This document shows, piece after piece, positions 1 through 6,779 of a stretch of DNA of 20,506 bases; positions within the stretch are counted from its first letter, which is position 1, and the number at the start of each line of letters is the position of its first letter. The notes below the pieces were generated by a model. It saw only the letters and a list, made by a program, of their open reading frames with translations, was not told the DNA's origin and did not search any database. This stretch comes from Deltaproteobacteria bacterium (GTDB lineage: Bacteria; Desulfobacterota; Syntrophia; Syntrophales; UBA2192), in contig JAPLJU010000155.1 of the NCBI GenBank assembly GCA_026388445.1, positions 1 to 20,506 of the forward strand. The letters are read 5' to 3'. The position numbers were made by a program, and so were the translations under genes.

Positions 1-1
1 A

Positions 2-1351
2 CCACCGGTGGTCATCTATCAGTCAACCGATGGTGTGGAGGTCGATCTTCTCGCCCTGCGGGACGAGGACTACCTGCTGAAGATCCATCAGAACGTGCCG
101 GCCGGACTTTACTCAAAGATCAGGCTTCGCGTTTCAAACATCGATGTTTCAAGAGATCCCTGTGATCAGATGGAGATCAAGTTACCGAGCGGGAGGATCG
201 ACCTGAATCCTCGGGGTCCTTTCGAGGTGGCTCCGGGCGGCACCGTGTCGATCCGGCTCGACATCGACGCAAACAAGTCCATCAATCTCCACGAGGCGGG
301 AAACTCGGATCGTTGCATCTTTCGTCCGGTGGTCTTCGTTGATATCGAAGAGGGGGCCATCACGCAGTGTCCCAGAATCCTTTCCGGAAAGATAGAAAGC
401 CTCATCGTCAATGACCAGACCAGGACCGTGGGATTTGTCCTCGCGCTGGGAGGTGATCGGGGGATGATCACGGTCAGGCTCCTTACGGGCACGGATATCT
501 TCGATGAATACGGGGAGTTTGTTGACGCGTCGTCCCTGAGAGTTGGCCAGAAGGTCAAGGTCAGGGGAAAACTGAGCGGTGAAGGATTCCTTGAGGCTTC
601 CGTCGTCGTCATCGGCGACGTCGTTGTCGTCGGCGGTGAAGCGAATGGGTCTGTGGAGGCGTCATCTGATCTGTTTGCGTTTACGGCGGCCCCGGGGGAG
701 GAACTCCTAGGCCAGTATGACGTCAGGGTGGTAGAGGATAAAACGCTTATTCTTATCGGATGCGATACGATGATCGGCACAGAAGCCATTCAGGCAGGGG
801 TGCCGATGCAGGTCATCGGAAAGGTATACAGTCTTGGCCTGGTGACTGAACTGCAAGCGGTGGCGATCGTTTTCAAGGTGAAAACGGTCTCCGGTGTGGT
901 GACTAACGTACGTACCGCGACCGGCGGCAGAACGATTTCAGTCCGTCAAAAGGACGATACCTCCGCTGATGTTTTCATCCCCACGGGCGTGCCCATCTAC
1001 CTCGAAGGGGACGGGATATTGCCCATCGATCCTCTCTGTATCAATCGTCAAGTTCGAATCCTTCTTGAGCCCGACCCTGTGACGCCCCCGACGGCCAGAT
1101 TGGTCTATGTCGAGGGAGAGAGACATGAAGGGATTGTGGAGGCTGCAGATGTGAGTGGCAGAACCCTTGTGATCGGTGGCCAGACGGTCATTGTTCCTGA
1201 TGGGGCCGTCATACTCTCCACACAGGGGAGTGAGCAGGTGCCGATCGACATCGGGGATATTAAGACTGGCAATTTTGTGATTTACTTCGGGCTTCAGGCG
1301 TGTCCACCGGCTACTGGATTCTATGCCCAGTTTATTTTGCTGCCGGGTTAG
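2..1351 (+). CDS. DUF4382/DUF5666-like secreted protein, 5'-partial
   Basis: The frame is open to the left edge (codons CCA, CCG precede the first GTG at 8), so the true start and any signal peptide lie outside the window. About 449 residues are visible. The first ~115 resemble the DUF4382 family: a 'VDLL' stretch, then 'PAGLYSKIRLRV', a 'LPSGRIDLN' strand and 'LDIDANKSI', followed by 'FRPVVFVDI'. The rest is a series of beta-rich segments of 70-90 residues, each opening with a 'G.V..V....RT..V' pattern ('SGKIESLIVNDQTRTVGF', 'SGVVTNVRTATGGRTISV', 'EGIVEAADVSGRTLVI'), which resembles DUF5666-type repeats. Such proteins are usually exported or lipid-anchored and of unknown function. The family assignment comes from pattern recognition and no enzymatic role is claimed. 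The gene converges on the minus-strand lipoprotein gene, with a hairpin terminator between them. Confidence 0.7.
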   Translation, partial: PPVVIYQSTDGVEVDLLALRDEDYLLKIHQNVPAGLYSKIRLRVSNIDVSRDPCDQMEIKLPSGRIDLNPRGPFEVAPGGTVSIRLDIDANKSINLHEAGNSDRCIFRPVVFVDIEEGAITQCPRILSGKIESLIVNDQTRTVGFVLALGGDRGMITVRLLTGTDIFDEYGEFVDASSLRVGQKVKVRGKLSGEGFLEASVVVIGDVVVVGGEANGSVEASSDLFAFTAAPGEELLGQYDVRVVEDKTLILIGCDTMIGTEAIQAGVPMQVIGKVYSLGLVTELQAVAIVFKVKTVSGVVTNVRTATGGRTISVRQKDDTSADVFIPTGVPIYLEGDGILPIDPLCINRQVRILLEPDPVTPPTARLVYVEGERHEGIVEAADVSGRTLVIGGQTVIVPDGAVILSTQGSEQVPIDIGDIKTGNFVIYFGLQACPPATGFYAQFILLPG

Positions 1352-1470
1352 AGTCTGTGGCTCTCGAGGGTGGATGAGTGGAATGGCCTGAGGCAGGATT
1401 CTGCGAAGAGCCGGAGTAAATGAACATGGAGCAATAACGCTTACGGCGTTTTCTCGAAATTGGAAATTCT

Positions 1471-1504
1471 AAAGGCCCTCGGTTTTTCCGGAGGGCCTTT
1501 TATA
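1471..1504. terminator. Intrinsic terminator between convergent genes
   Basis: A perfect 10-bp stem AAAGGCCCTC (1471-1480) / GAGGGCCTTT (1491-1500) encloses a 10-nt loop and runs into a T-rich tail on the + strand. The A-run on the 5' side gives a T tail on the - strand, so it could serve both the upstream gene and the convergent lipoprotein gene. A smaller hairpin, AACGC/GCGTT with a TTTCTC tail, precedes it at 1436-1454. The rest of 1352-1585 shows nothing else I can support. Confidence 0.85.
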
Positions 1505-1585
1505 TGACCTCCCCCACAGTTAAAGCCGGCGTTTCAATCCTGAAAGGCTTATTCGGGGGAGGGACAGATGAAAGCCGGGCGGCCA

Positions 1586-2200
1586 TCAGATCAACTTTTC
1601 TTTTTGCAGGGCCTTCAGAATGGTCTTCGTGAAAGAGACGATTTCACGTTCCGCTTTGCCCGGGTCGACTGTTTCCGTGTTTGAGTACCAGACGAGCTTG
1701 CCGGTCCTGGCATCGAAGAGCCTCGTGCTCATGGTGACGACTTCATCGCGCTTGATCATCGCCGAGTCGTAGGAACGAGACGTTGCCGTGAGCATGTAGC
1801 TGTCGAAGCCGACGAATTCCCCCATGGTGGGGCTCTCGGTCCGGACGGATTCGACCCTCGTCTCCGCCTTCCTGAGCTCCACGATGAGCACACCCTCCAC
1901 GTTGGTCTTACCCACGGCCCTGACGACCTCTTCCCGCGTCAGATTCTTCAGGTCGGGAATACAGGAATAGCACGTGACGGGATTGACACCCATGGCGTTC
2001 AGCTGGCCGGCAAACTCATCCTCGACGCGCTGGCGCGTGTCAGGCCGCTTCATGAGGGATACAACCATGATCTTCTTGAAAGCGGGCCCCTTGAACTGAT
2101 CGTCCTTCCATGTGTCGATGAGTCTCGTCGTTGCGCAGGAGGTGAGAAGAAATGTCAGCGACAGAAGAACAATACATGAAAAGGGTTTTCGGCCAGCCAT
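1586..2200 (-). CDS. DUF4136-like lipoprotein
   Basis: 204 residues. The N-terminus has basic residues (R4, K5), a hydrophobic stretch at about 9-19 and a lipobox L19-T20-S21-C22, so it is predicted to be exported and lipidated at Cys22. The mature part starts with 'TTRLIDTWKDDQFKGPAFKKIMVVSL' and later contains 'ARTGKLVWYSNTET'. That pattern, a Trp-containing N-terminal strand plus a 'D..TGKLVW' strand near the C-terminus, is typical of DUF4136 and related envelope lipoproteins of unknown function. The start is supported by a very strong ribosome binding site on the minus strand (AGGAGG, plus-strand 2206-2211), 5 nt before ATG. It appears to be a single-gene unit, transcribed towards the terminator at 1471-1504. 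No specific role is claimed. Confidence 0.8.
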   Translation of the reverse strand: MAGRKPFSCIVLLSLTFLLTSCATTRLIDTWKDDQFKGPAFKKIMVVSLMKRPDTRQRVEDEFAGQLNAMGVNPVTCYSCIPDLKNLTREEVVRAVGKTNVEGVLIVELRKAETRVESVRTESPTMGEFVGFDSYMLTATSRSYDSAMIKRDEVVTMSTRLFDARTGKLVWYSNTETVDPGKAEREIVSFTKTILKALQKEKLI

Positions 2201-2468
2201 AAGGACCTCCTTTCAAATCTACTATTTTAAACATATCAGGAAATACAGCGGGGCGCAAGGATGCTCGCAGGACGCTTGTGTGGCTGCGCCGGGAGCCCGC
2301 AGCATTTCATCTATTGTTCCTTTGCCTCTAATCTGATATCGTACAAACGTAACCTGCCTTTTAATATTTAAAACTCAGCCCGGACTCAGAAGGCGAAGAT
2401 CGGCGGATGGATCCAAATCCGAGATCTGGATACCTTTTCACGGTCACATCCCGGGGGGAATTCAAGCC
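2201..2468. other. Divergent intergenic region
   Basis: This 268-nt gap separates the minus-strand lipoprotein gene from the aldo/keto reductase gene and must carry both promoters. On the minus strand a weak match TTGCGC-N17-TATGTT lies upstream of the lipoprotein RBS. On the plus strand TTGTTC-N17-TATCGT is equally weak. An imperfect inverted repeat (GATCGGCGGAT at 2398-2408 / ATCCGAGATC at 2417-2426) could be an operator. None of these is convincing alone, and I see no gene here. Confidence 0.35.
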
Positions 2469-3460
2469 ATGAAAACTCGAAAGCTGGGGGAAAAAGGCCC
2501 CGTCGTCTCGGCCCTCGGCCTGGGCTGCATGGGTATGTCGGAATTTTACGGTCCCCGGGACGATTCCGAATCCATCGCCACTATCCACCGGGCGCTGGAG
2601 CTGGGGGTGAACTTTCTCGACATAGCCGATGTCTATGGGCCCTTCAAGAACGAGGAACTCGTCGGGCGGGCGATCCGTGATCGCAGAGACCGGGTTTTTC
2701 TTGCCACCAAGTTCGGTATCCTCCGGAGCGCCGATCCGAATTACCGGGGCGTCTGCGGCAAACCCGACTACGTGCAAAAGCCTGCGAGGCGAGCCTGAAA
2801 AGGCTCGGCGTTGAGGTCATCGATCTTTACTACCAGCACCGCATGGACCCGGAGACGCCCATCGAGGAGACCGTCGGGGCCATGGCGAGACTGGTCCGTG
2901 AGGGTAAGGTGCGCCACATCGGACTTTCCGAGGTCGGGCCAAAGACCCTCCGCCGCGCCCAGGCCATCCATCCCATAACGGCCCTTCAGAGCGAGTATTC
3001 CCTCTGGACGCGGGACCACGAGGAGGGGGTCCTTCCGATCTGCCGGGAGCTCGGCATCGGCTTTGTCGCCTACAGTCCCCTGGGCCGGGGATTTCTCACG
3101 GGCCGGATCGGAAAACGGGAGCACCTTGCAGAGGATGACTTCCGCCGCACCAATCCCCGCTTTCAGGCCGATACCATGGAGAGTAACCTGGCCCTCGTCC
3201 GGCGTCTGGAGAAGATGGCCGCAGAGAAGGGCTGCACGGCCGGGCAGCTTGCGCTTGCGTGGGTACTCTCGAAGGGGGAAGACATCGTTCCCATTTTCGG
3301 TACCAAGCGCCGGACCTATCTGGAGGAAAATCTCGGGGCGCTGAACGTCAGACTTTCCGGGCAGGACGTGATGCGCATTGAGGAGCTGGCGCCGAAGGGG
3401 GCCTTTGCCGGGGAGCGCTACGCCGAGGCGATGATGAGCCTTCTGAAAAAATCCCACTGA
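2469..3460 (+). pseudogene. Aldo/keto reductase, frameshifted
   Basis: This reads as one aldo/keto reductase (NAD(P)H-dependent aldehyde/ketone reductase, TIM barrel) split by a -1 frameshift. Frame one (2469-2798) carries the N-terminal half with 'SALGLGCMGMS' and the family's catalytic Asp51 and Tyr56 in 'NFLDIADVYG' and Lys81 in 'LATKFG'. It derails after 'GKPDYVQK' at about 2780. The other frame resumes immediately with 'CEASLKRLGVEVIDLYYQHRMDP', including the expected His, and continues to 3460 with 'GRGFLTGRI' and 'PIFGTKRRTYLEENL'. Restoring one base near 2780-2782 (AAG[G]CC TGC) gives a normal ~330-residue protein of the AKR11/AKR13-like class. ATG 2469 is preceded by a GGGGGGAA ribosome site. 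The gene lies 20 nt before the AOR gene and probably shares its transcript. It could be a true pseudogene or a sequencing indel. The conserved flanks on both sides favour a recent change or an error. Confidence 0.8.
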
Positions 3461-3480
3461 TCAGGGAGGAGGGGAAGCCT

Positions 3481-5400
3481 ATGGGACAGGGCTACATGGG
3501 GAAGATCCTGAACGTGGATCTCGCAAGCGGTGTGATCGGCGAGGAGACCATCGCGGATTCGGTCTATGAAAATTACCTCTCGGGAACGGGGCTCGCTGCT
3601 TATCTCCTCTATGACCGTATTCCTCCCGGGGCGGATCCCTTGGGGCCGTACAACATCCTCGGGTTTGTCTCCGGGCTTCTCACGGGCACGGGAAGCCTGT
3701 TCACGGGGCGGTGGAGCGTTGTCGGCAAATCCCCGCTCACGGGCACCTGGGGGGACGCCAACTGCGGAGGAAACTTCTCCCCGGCCATCAAGCGAAGCGG
3801 CTACGACGGCATTTTCTTCCGGGGGATCAGCGCGAAGACTGTTTACCTTTACGTGAAGGACGGAAAGGCGGAGCTTCTCGATGCCTCGGACATCTGGGGG
3901 CAGGACACGAACGATGCCGAGGACATGCTGATCAAAAAACACGGGAGTTCCGCCCGCGTCGCTGTCATCGGCCCGGCCGGGGAGCGTTTATCCCTGATAT
4001 CGGGTGTCTGCAACGACCGGGGACGGATTGCCGCACGCTCGGGCCTCGGCGCCGTCATGGGATCGAAAAGATTGAAAGCCCTTGTTCTTGACGGCAAGGG
4101 GAAAATACCCGTCCACGATCGCGAGGCCATACTACGCCTGAACGAGGTCTGCAACCGCTGGGTCCAGATGCAGCCGCCCTTTATCTCCGGATCCGGTATG
4201 GCCTATCTCGGTGCGCTGATGCGCATTCTGCCCACCCAGATGGCGCTCGACGGGATGCTCTACAAGATCTTTCTGAAAAAATGGGGAACGGGGAGCATGA
4301 ACCAGATGTCCGTCGAGATGGGCGATGCCCCCGTCAAGAACTGGAAGGGAAGCAACGTCGATTGGGGGATCAAGCAATCATCCACGGTCAATCCGGACCG
4401 CGTGAAGGCGGTCGAAAAGAGGAAATACCACTGTTACGCCTGTCCGCTTGGCTGCGGCGGCATCTGCGTGACGAAGAACGGGGAAGTCCACAAGCCGGAA
4501 TACGAGTCGGTGCTCTCGCTGGGAGCCCTCTGCATGAACGGGGATCTGGAGAGCATCTTTCAGATGAACGAGCTTTTGAACCGGGCCGGCATGGACACGA
4601 TCTCTACGGGCGGTACCATCGCCTTCGCCATGGAGTGCTACGAAAGGGGCATCCTGACGAAGGAGCAGGCGGACGGGCTGGATCTCACCTGGGGAAACTC
4701 CGCGGCCATGATGACCCTCGTTGAAAAGATGATCAGGAGGGAGGGCATCGGGGACCTCCTGGCCGATGGCAGCAGGGTCGCCGCCGAAAAGATCGGAAGG
4801 GGCGCCTCTCAATACGCCATGCATGCCGGGGGGCAGGAGCTTCCCATGCATGACGGCCGTAACGACCCGGGGTTCAACATCCACTATTCCGCGGAGCCCA
4901 CGCCGGGGCGGCACACCCTGGGCGCCCAGATGTACTACGAGATGTTCCAGCTCTGGAAGAAGGTGAAAGGGCTGCCGAAACCTCCGCTTCTTTATTTCAA
5001 GGGCCGGAAATATGCGGCTGATGACGAGAAGGCCGTCATGGCGGCGGCCTGCAGCAAGTTCATGAGCGTGGCGAACGGCGCCGGTTTCTGCCTTTTCGGA
5101 CTTTTCCTGGGCTCGACGAGGATCCCCTCCTTCGAGTGGCTGAACGCCGCGACGGGGTGGAGCAGGACCCCTGAGGAGTACATGGCGATCGGGGAGCGCA
5201 TCCTTGCGACGAAACAGGCTTTCAACATCAAGCACGGAGTTGATCCCCGCTCCCTGTGGGTCACGGATCGCGCGGCGGGAAGACCCCCGATGACGGAGGG
5301 GGCCAACAAGGGGAGGTCCATGGATATCGGGAAAATGGTGAGCGATTACTGGCGGCAGTTCGGCTGGGATGAGCGAACGGGAAAGCCGCCGGGATCGTAA
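3481..5400 (+). CDS. Aldehyde:ferredoxin oxidoreductase family (tungsten/molybdopterin) protein
   Basis: 639 residues, close to the usual length of the family (600-650). These cytosolic enzymes use a W- or Mo-bis-pterin centre and one [4Fe-4S] cluster to interconvert aldehydes and acids, or related low-potential substrates, with ferredoxin. The N-terminal AOR domain shows 'GYMGKILNVDL', 'TGTGSLFTGRW' and 'GTWGDANCGGNFSPAIKRSGYDGIFFRG'. The cluster motif C318-x2-C321-x3-C325 ('CYACPLGC') is followed by C537 in 'GAGFCLFGL' at the expected ~210-residue spacing. The pterin-binding helices are covered by 'AGMDTISTGGTIAFAMECYERG' and 'GRHTLGAQM'. ATG 3481 has an AGGAGGAGGGG ribosome site directly upstream. 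The substrate cannot be read from the sequence: a BamB-like or other AOR subfamily is possible. Co-transcription with the adjacent reductase gene hints at aldehyde metabolism. Confidence 0.9.
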   Translation: MGQGYMGKILNVDLASGVIGEETIADSVYENYLSGTGLAAYLLYDRIPPGADPLGPYNILGFVSGLLTGTGSLFTGRWSVVGKSPLTGTWGDANCGGNFSPAIKRSGYDGIFFRGISAKTVYLYVKDGKAELLDASDIWGQDTNDAEDMLIKKHGSSARVAVIGPAGERLSLISGVCNDRGRIAARSGLGAVMGSKRLKALVLDGKGKIPVHDREAILRLNEVCNRWVQMQPPFISGSGMAYLGALMRILPTQMALDGMLYKIFLKKWGTGSMNQMSVEMGDAPVKNWKGSNVDWGIKQSSTVNPDRVKAVEKRKYHCYACPLGCGGICVTKNGEVHKPEYESVLSLGALCMNGDLESIFQMNELLNRAGMDTISTGGTIAFAMECYERGILTKEQADGLDLTWGNSAAMMTLVEKMIRREGIGDLLADGSRVAAEKIGRGASQYAMHAGGQELPMHDGRNDPGFNIHYSAEPTPGRHTLGAQMYYEMFQLWKKVKGLPKPPLLYFKGRKYAADDEKAVMAAACSKFMSVANGAGFCLFGLFLGSTRIPSFEWLNAATGWSRTPEEYMAIGERILATKQAFNIKHGVDPRSLWVTDRAAGRPPMTEGANKGRSMDIGKMVSDYWRQFGWDERTGKPPGS

Positions 5401-5476
5401 GTTTCCGTTGGATAATGGAAAGTGGTCGGCGAAAAAAAGAGAGAATAATTTTTTCTTTGCGGAGCGCCTTAGGCCC
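5401..5476. other. Spacer after AOR gene
   Basis: This short spacer separates the AOR stop codon from the aro promoter. It contains only a weak A/T-rich dyad (GAAAAAA near 5430 and TTTTTTC near 5450) and no GC-rich terminator, so readthrough from the AOR transcript into the aro leader cannot be excluded. Confidence 0.4.
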
Positions 5477-5504
5477 TTGACAAACAGAGAAAAACGTGTA
5501 TGAT
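5477..5504 (+). promoter_or_regulatory. Sigma70-type promoter of the aro operon
   Basis: A perfect -35 box TTGACA (5477-5482), a 16-nt spacer and a -10 box TATGAT (5499-5504, 5 of 6 to consensus). The predicted transcript start is near 5511, about 23 nt before the leader peptide ATG. The same promoter-leader-terminator layout recurs before trpE. Confidence 0.85.
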
Positions 5505-5533
5505 GTAACAATATTTTCGGAGATGAATCGACC

Positions 5534-5629
5534 ATGGACAGACAAAGATTAAGCAATTCCTATTGGTGGTTTGGCTTTTATTATTACGGCGGACAGGTCT
5601 GCCCATCGGCGAGGAGGGCTTTAACGTAA
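5534..5629 (+). CDS. aro operon leader peptide (31 aa, aromatic-rich)
   Basis: The reading frame ATG 5534 to TAA 5627-5629 encodes 31 residues. Residues 10-18 read Y-W-W-F-G-F-Y-Y-Y, so eight of nine codons call for an aromatic amino acid (2 Trp, 2 Phe, 4 Tyr; codons at 5561-5587). It lies between a strong promoter and two tandem intrinsic terminators, ahead of the DAHP synthase gene. GGAG at 5519-5522 precedes the ATG by 11 nt. This is the layout of a ribosome-mediated attenuation leader: shortage of any charged aromatic tRNA would stall translation here and favour readthrough. The N-terminus M-D-R matches the M-N-R start of the trp leader, and W11-W12 coincide in both. The coding assignment is an inference from composition, position and the paralogous leader, because the frame is too short for coding statistics. 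Confidence 0.88.
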   Translation: MDRQRLSNSYWWFGFYYYGGQVCPSARRALT

Positions 5630-5650
5630 GGTCTAAATCATAGAAAGCTG

Positions 5651-5691
5651 AGCCATGGGTAGATCGAAAGATGCTATCCATGGTTTTTTTA
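5651..5691 (+). terminator. aro attenuator terminator 1
   Basis: The stem CCATGGGTAG (5653-5662) / CTATCCATGG (5674-5683) has 10 pairs with one G-U and can be extended by A5651-G5652 pairing with T5684-T5685. It is followed by seven T residues (5684-5690). It starts 21 nt after the leader stop codon. Its 5' arm (ATGGGTAG, 5655-5662) can instead pair with CTGCCCAT (5599-5606) inside the leader ORF over 8 bp, giving a candidate antiterminator. CTGCCCAT in turn can pair with the start of the leader ORF (ATGGACAGAC, 5534-5543, 9 of 10 positions over 5597-5606). This gives a complete 1:2, 2:3, 3:4 set, inferred by eye. Confidence 0.85.
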
Positions 5692-5697
5692 TTTTGG

Positions 5698-5732
5698 AAG
5701 GCCGTGGAGGCAGGAAACCCCACGGCCTTTTT
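5698..5732 (+). terminator. aro attenuator terminator 2
   Basis: The perfect 10-bp stem AAGGCCGTGG (5698-5707) / CCACGGCCTT (5720-5729) is followed by TTTTT. It sits 7 nt after the T-run of terminator 1 and ends just before the ribosome site of the DAHP synthase gene. The stem is identical, base for base, to the first terminator of the trp leader (14406-14415 / 14433-14442). Confidence 0.85.
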
Positions 5733-5750
5733 AATGGAGGTAACACAGCC

Positions 5751-6779
5751 ATGATCATTGTGATGAAGAAAAACGCCACAGACAGTCAGATCGACAAGGT
5801 CATCGAATGGATCGAGTCCGTCGGCTACCGGCCCCATCTCTCCCGGGGCGTGGAACGGACCATCATCGGCGCCATCGGGGACGGCCGGGGAAAAGATCAG
5901 CTCAGGTCGATTGCCTTTCTCTCCGGTGTGGAAAAGGTGATGCCGATCCTCAAACCCTACAAGCTGGCGAGCCGCGAGTTCAAGGAGACGGCCACCGTCA
6001 TCCGGATCGGCGACCTCGAGATCGGGGGACCGCGATTCATCATCATGGCCGGCCCCTGCGCCGTGGAGAGCGAGGAGCAGCTCATGGAGTGCGCCTATGT
6101 GGTGAAAAAGGCGGGGGCCCACATCCTGAGGGGCGGCGCCTTCAAGCCGAGGACCTCGCCTTACAGCTTCCAGGGGATGGAGGAGGAAGGCTTGAAGCTT
6201 CTGAAGAAGGTCCGGGAGAAAACGGGACTTCCCATCGTCACGGAGGTGATGAATACGACGGAGGTGGACATGGTCGAGGCCTACGCCGATATCCTGCAGA
6301 TCGGCGCACGCAACGTTCAGAACTTCGCCCTTCTGAAAAAAGTCGGCCAGGCGCGGAAACCCATCCTCCTGAAACGGGGGATGATGACGACCATCGAGGA
6401 GCTTCTCATGTCGGCTGAATACATCCTCTCGTCGGGCAACAGCCAAGTCATCCTCTGCGAGAGAGGTATCCGGACCTTCGAGACGGCCACGCGAAACACG
6501 CTGGACTTGAGCGCCGTGCCGGTCCTCAAGGAGATGACCCACCTTCCGGTGATCGTCGATCCCAGCCATGCCGCCGGTTACTGGAAGTACGTGATTCCGC
6601 TGGCACGTGCCGCTGTGGCCGTCGGGGCCGACGGCATCATCGTGGAAGTGCATCCCGAGCCCGAGAAGGCCGTCTCCGACGGTATGCAGTCGCTCAAGCC
6701 CGAGAAATTCTACCAGCTCATGGAGGAGGTCACGTTGTTGGAAAATGTCATGAGAAAGGAGATGAGAGCGCATCCATGA
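5751..6779 (+). CDS. aroF: 3-deoxy-7-phosphoheptulonate synthase (DAHP synthase, class I-beta)
   Basis: 342 residues. Condenses phosphoenolpyruvate and erythrose-4-phosphate to DAHP, the committed step of the shikimate pathway. Residues 1-~70 form a ferredoxin-like regulatory domain as in the Thermotoga maritima enzyme, which in that family binds Tyr/Phe for feedback inhibition. The catalytic TIM barrel follows with 'IMAGPCAVE' (metal ligand C103), 'LRGGAFKPRTSPYSFQG', 'GARNVQNFALLK', 'DPSHAAG' (H273), 'IVEVHPEP' (E299) and 'AVSDGMQ' (D310). These are the four metal ligands of the family. ATG 5751 is chosen because GGAGG (5736-5740) lies 10 nt upstream and the protein then matches the known N-terminus. 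A longer in-frame ATG at 5655 would start inside terminator 1. The gene overlaps aroB by ATGA. The symbol aroF follows common usage for this type and could also be aroG or aroA(G). Confidence 0.95.
   Translation: MIIVMKKNATDSQIDKVIEWIESVGYRPHLSRGVERTIIGAIGDGRGKDQLRSIAFLSGVEKVMPILKPYKLASREFKETATVIRIGDLEIGGPRFIIMAGPCAVESEEQLMECAYVVKKAGAHILRGGAFKPRTSPYSFQGMEEEGLKLLKKVREKTGLPIVTEVMNTTEVDMVEAYADILQIGARNVQNFALLKKVGQARKPILLKRGMMTTIEELLMSAEYILSSGNSQVILCERGIRTFETATRNTLDLSAVPVLKEMTHLPVIVDPSHAAGYWKYVIPLARAAVAVGADGIIVEVHPEPEKAVSDGMQSLKPEKFYQLMEEVTLLENVMRKEMRAHP

Noticed and set aside
2398..2426. Imperfect inverted repeat upstream of the aldo/keto reductase as an operator
   Set aside because: Short, with a bulge, single copy and no neighbouring regulator gene, so chance is not excluded; kept only as a note in the intergenic entry.
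2774..2782. Programmed -1 frameshift in the aldo/keto reductase
   Set aside because: A -1 slip at CAA-AAG would restore the protein, but the P-site tRNA would re-pair poorly (CAA to GCA), the site is not a standard slippery heptamer, and this enzyme family is not known for recoding.
4378..5556. Long minus-strand open frame (392 codons) antisense to the AOR gene
   Set aside because: It lies opposite a strongly conserved enzyme gene. Its composition is rich in Arg/His/Pro/Leu as expected for a shadow frame in GC-rich DNA, and no domain is recognisable.
5655..5750. Upstream in-frame ATG extending DAHP synthase by 32 residues
   Set aside because: It would start inside terminator 1 and encode terminator 2. 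The ATG at 5751 has a good ribosome site and matches the family N-terminus.
5469..6773. Minus-strand open frame of 434 codons opposite DAHP synthase
   Set aside because: Shadow of the DAHP synthase gene. It also runs through the aro promoter and attenuator, has no recognisable domain and is rich in His/Asp/Leu.
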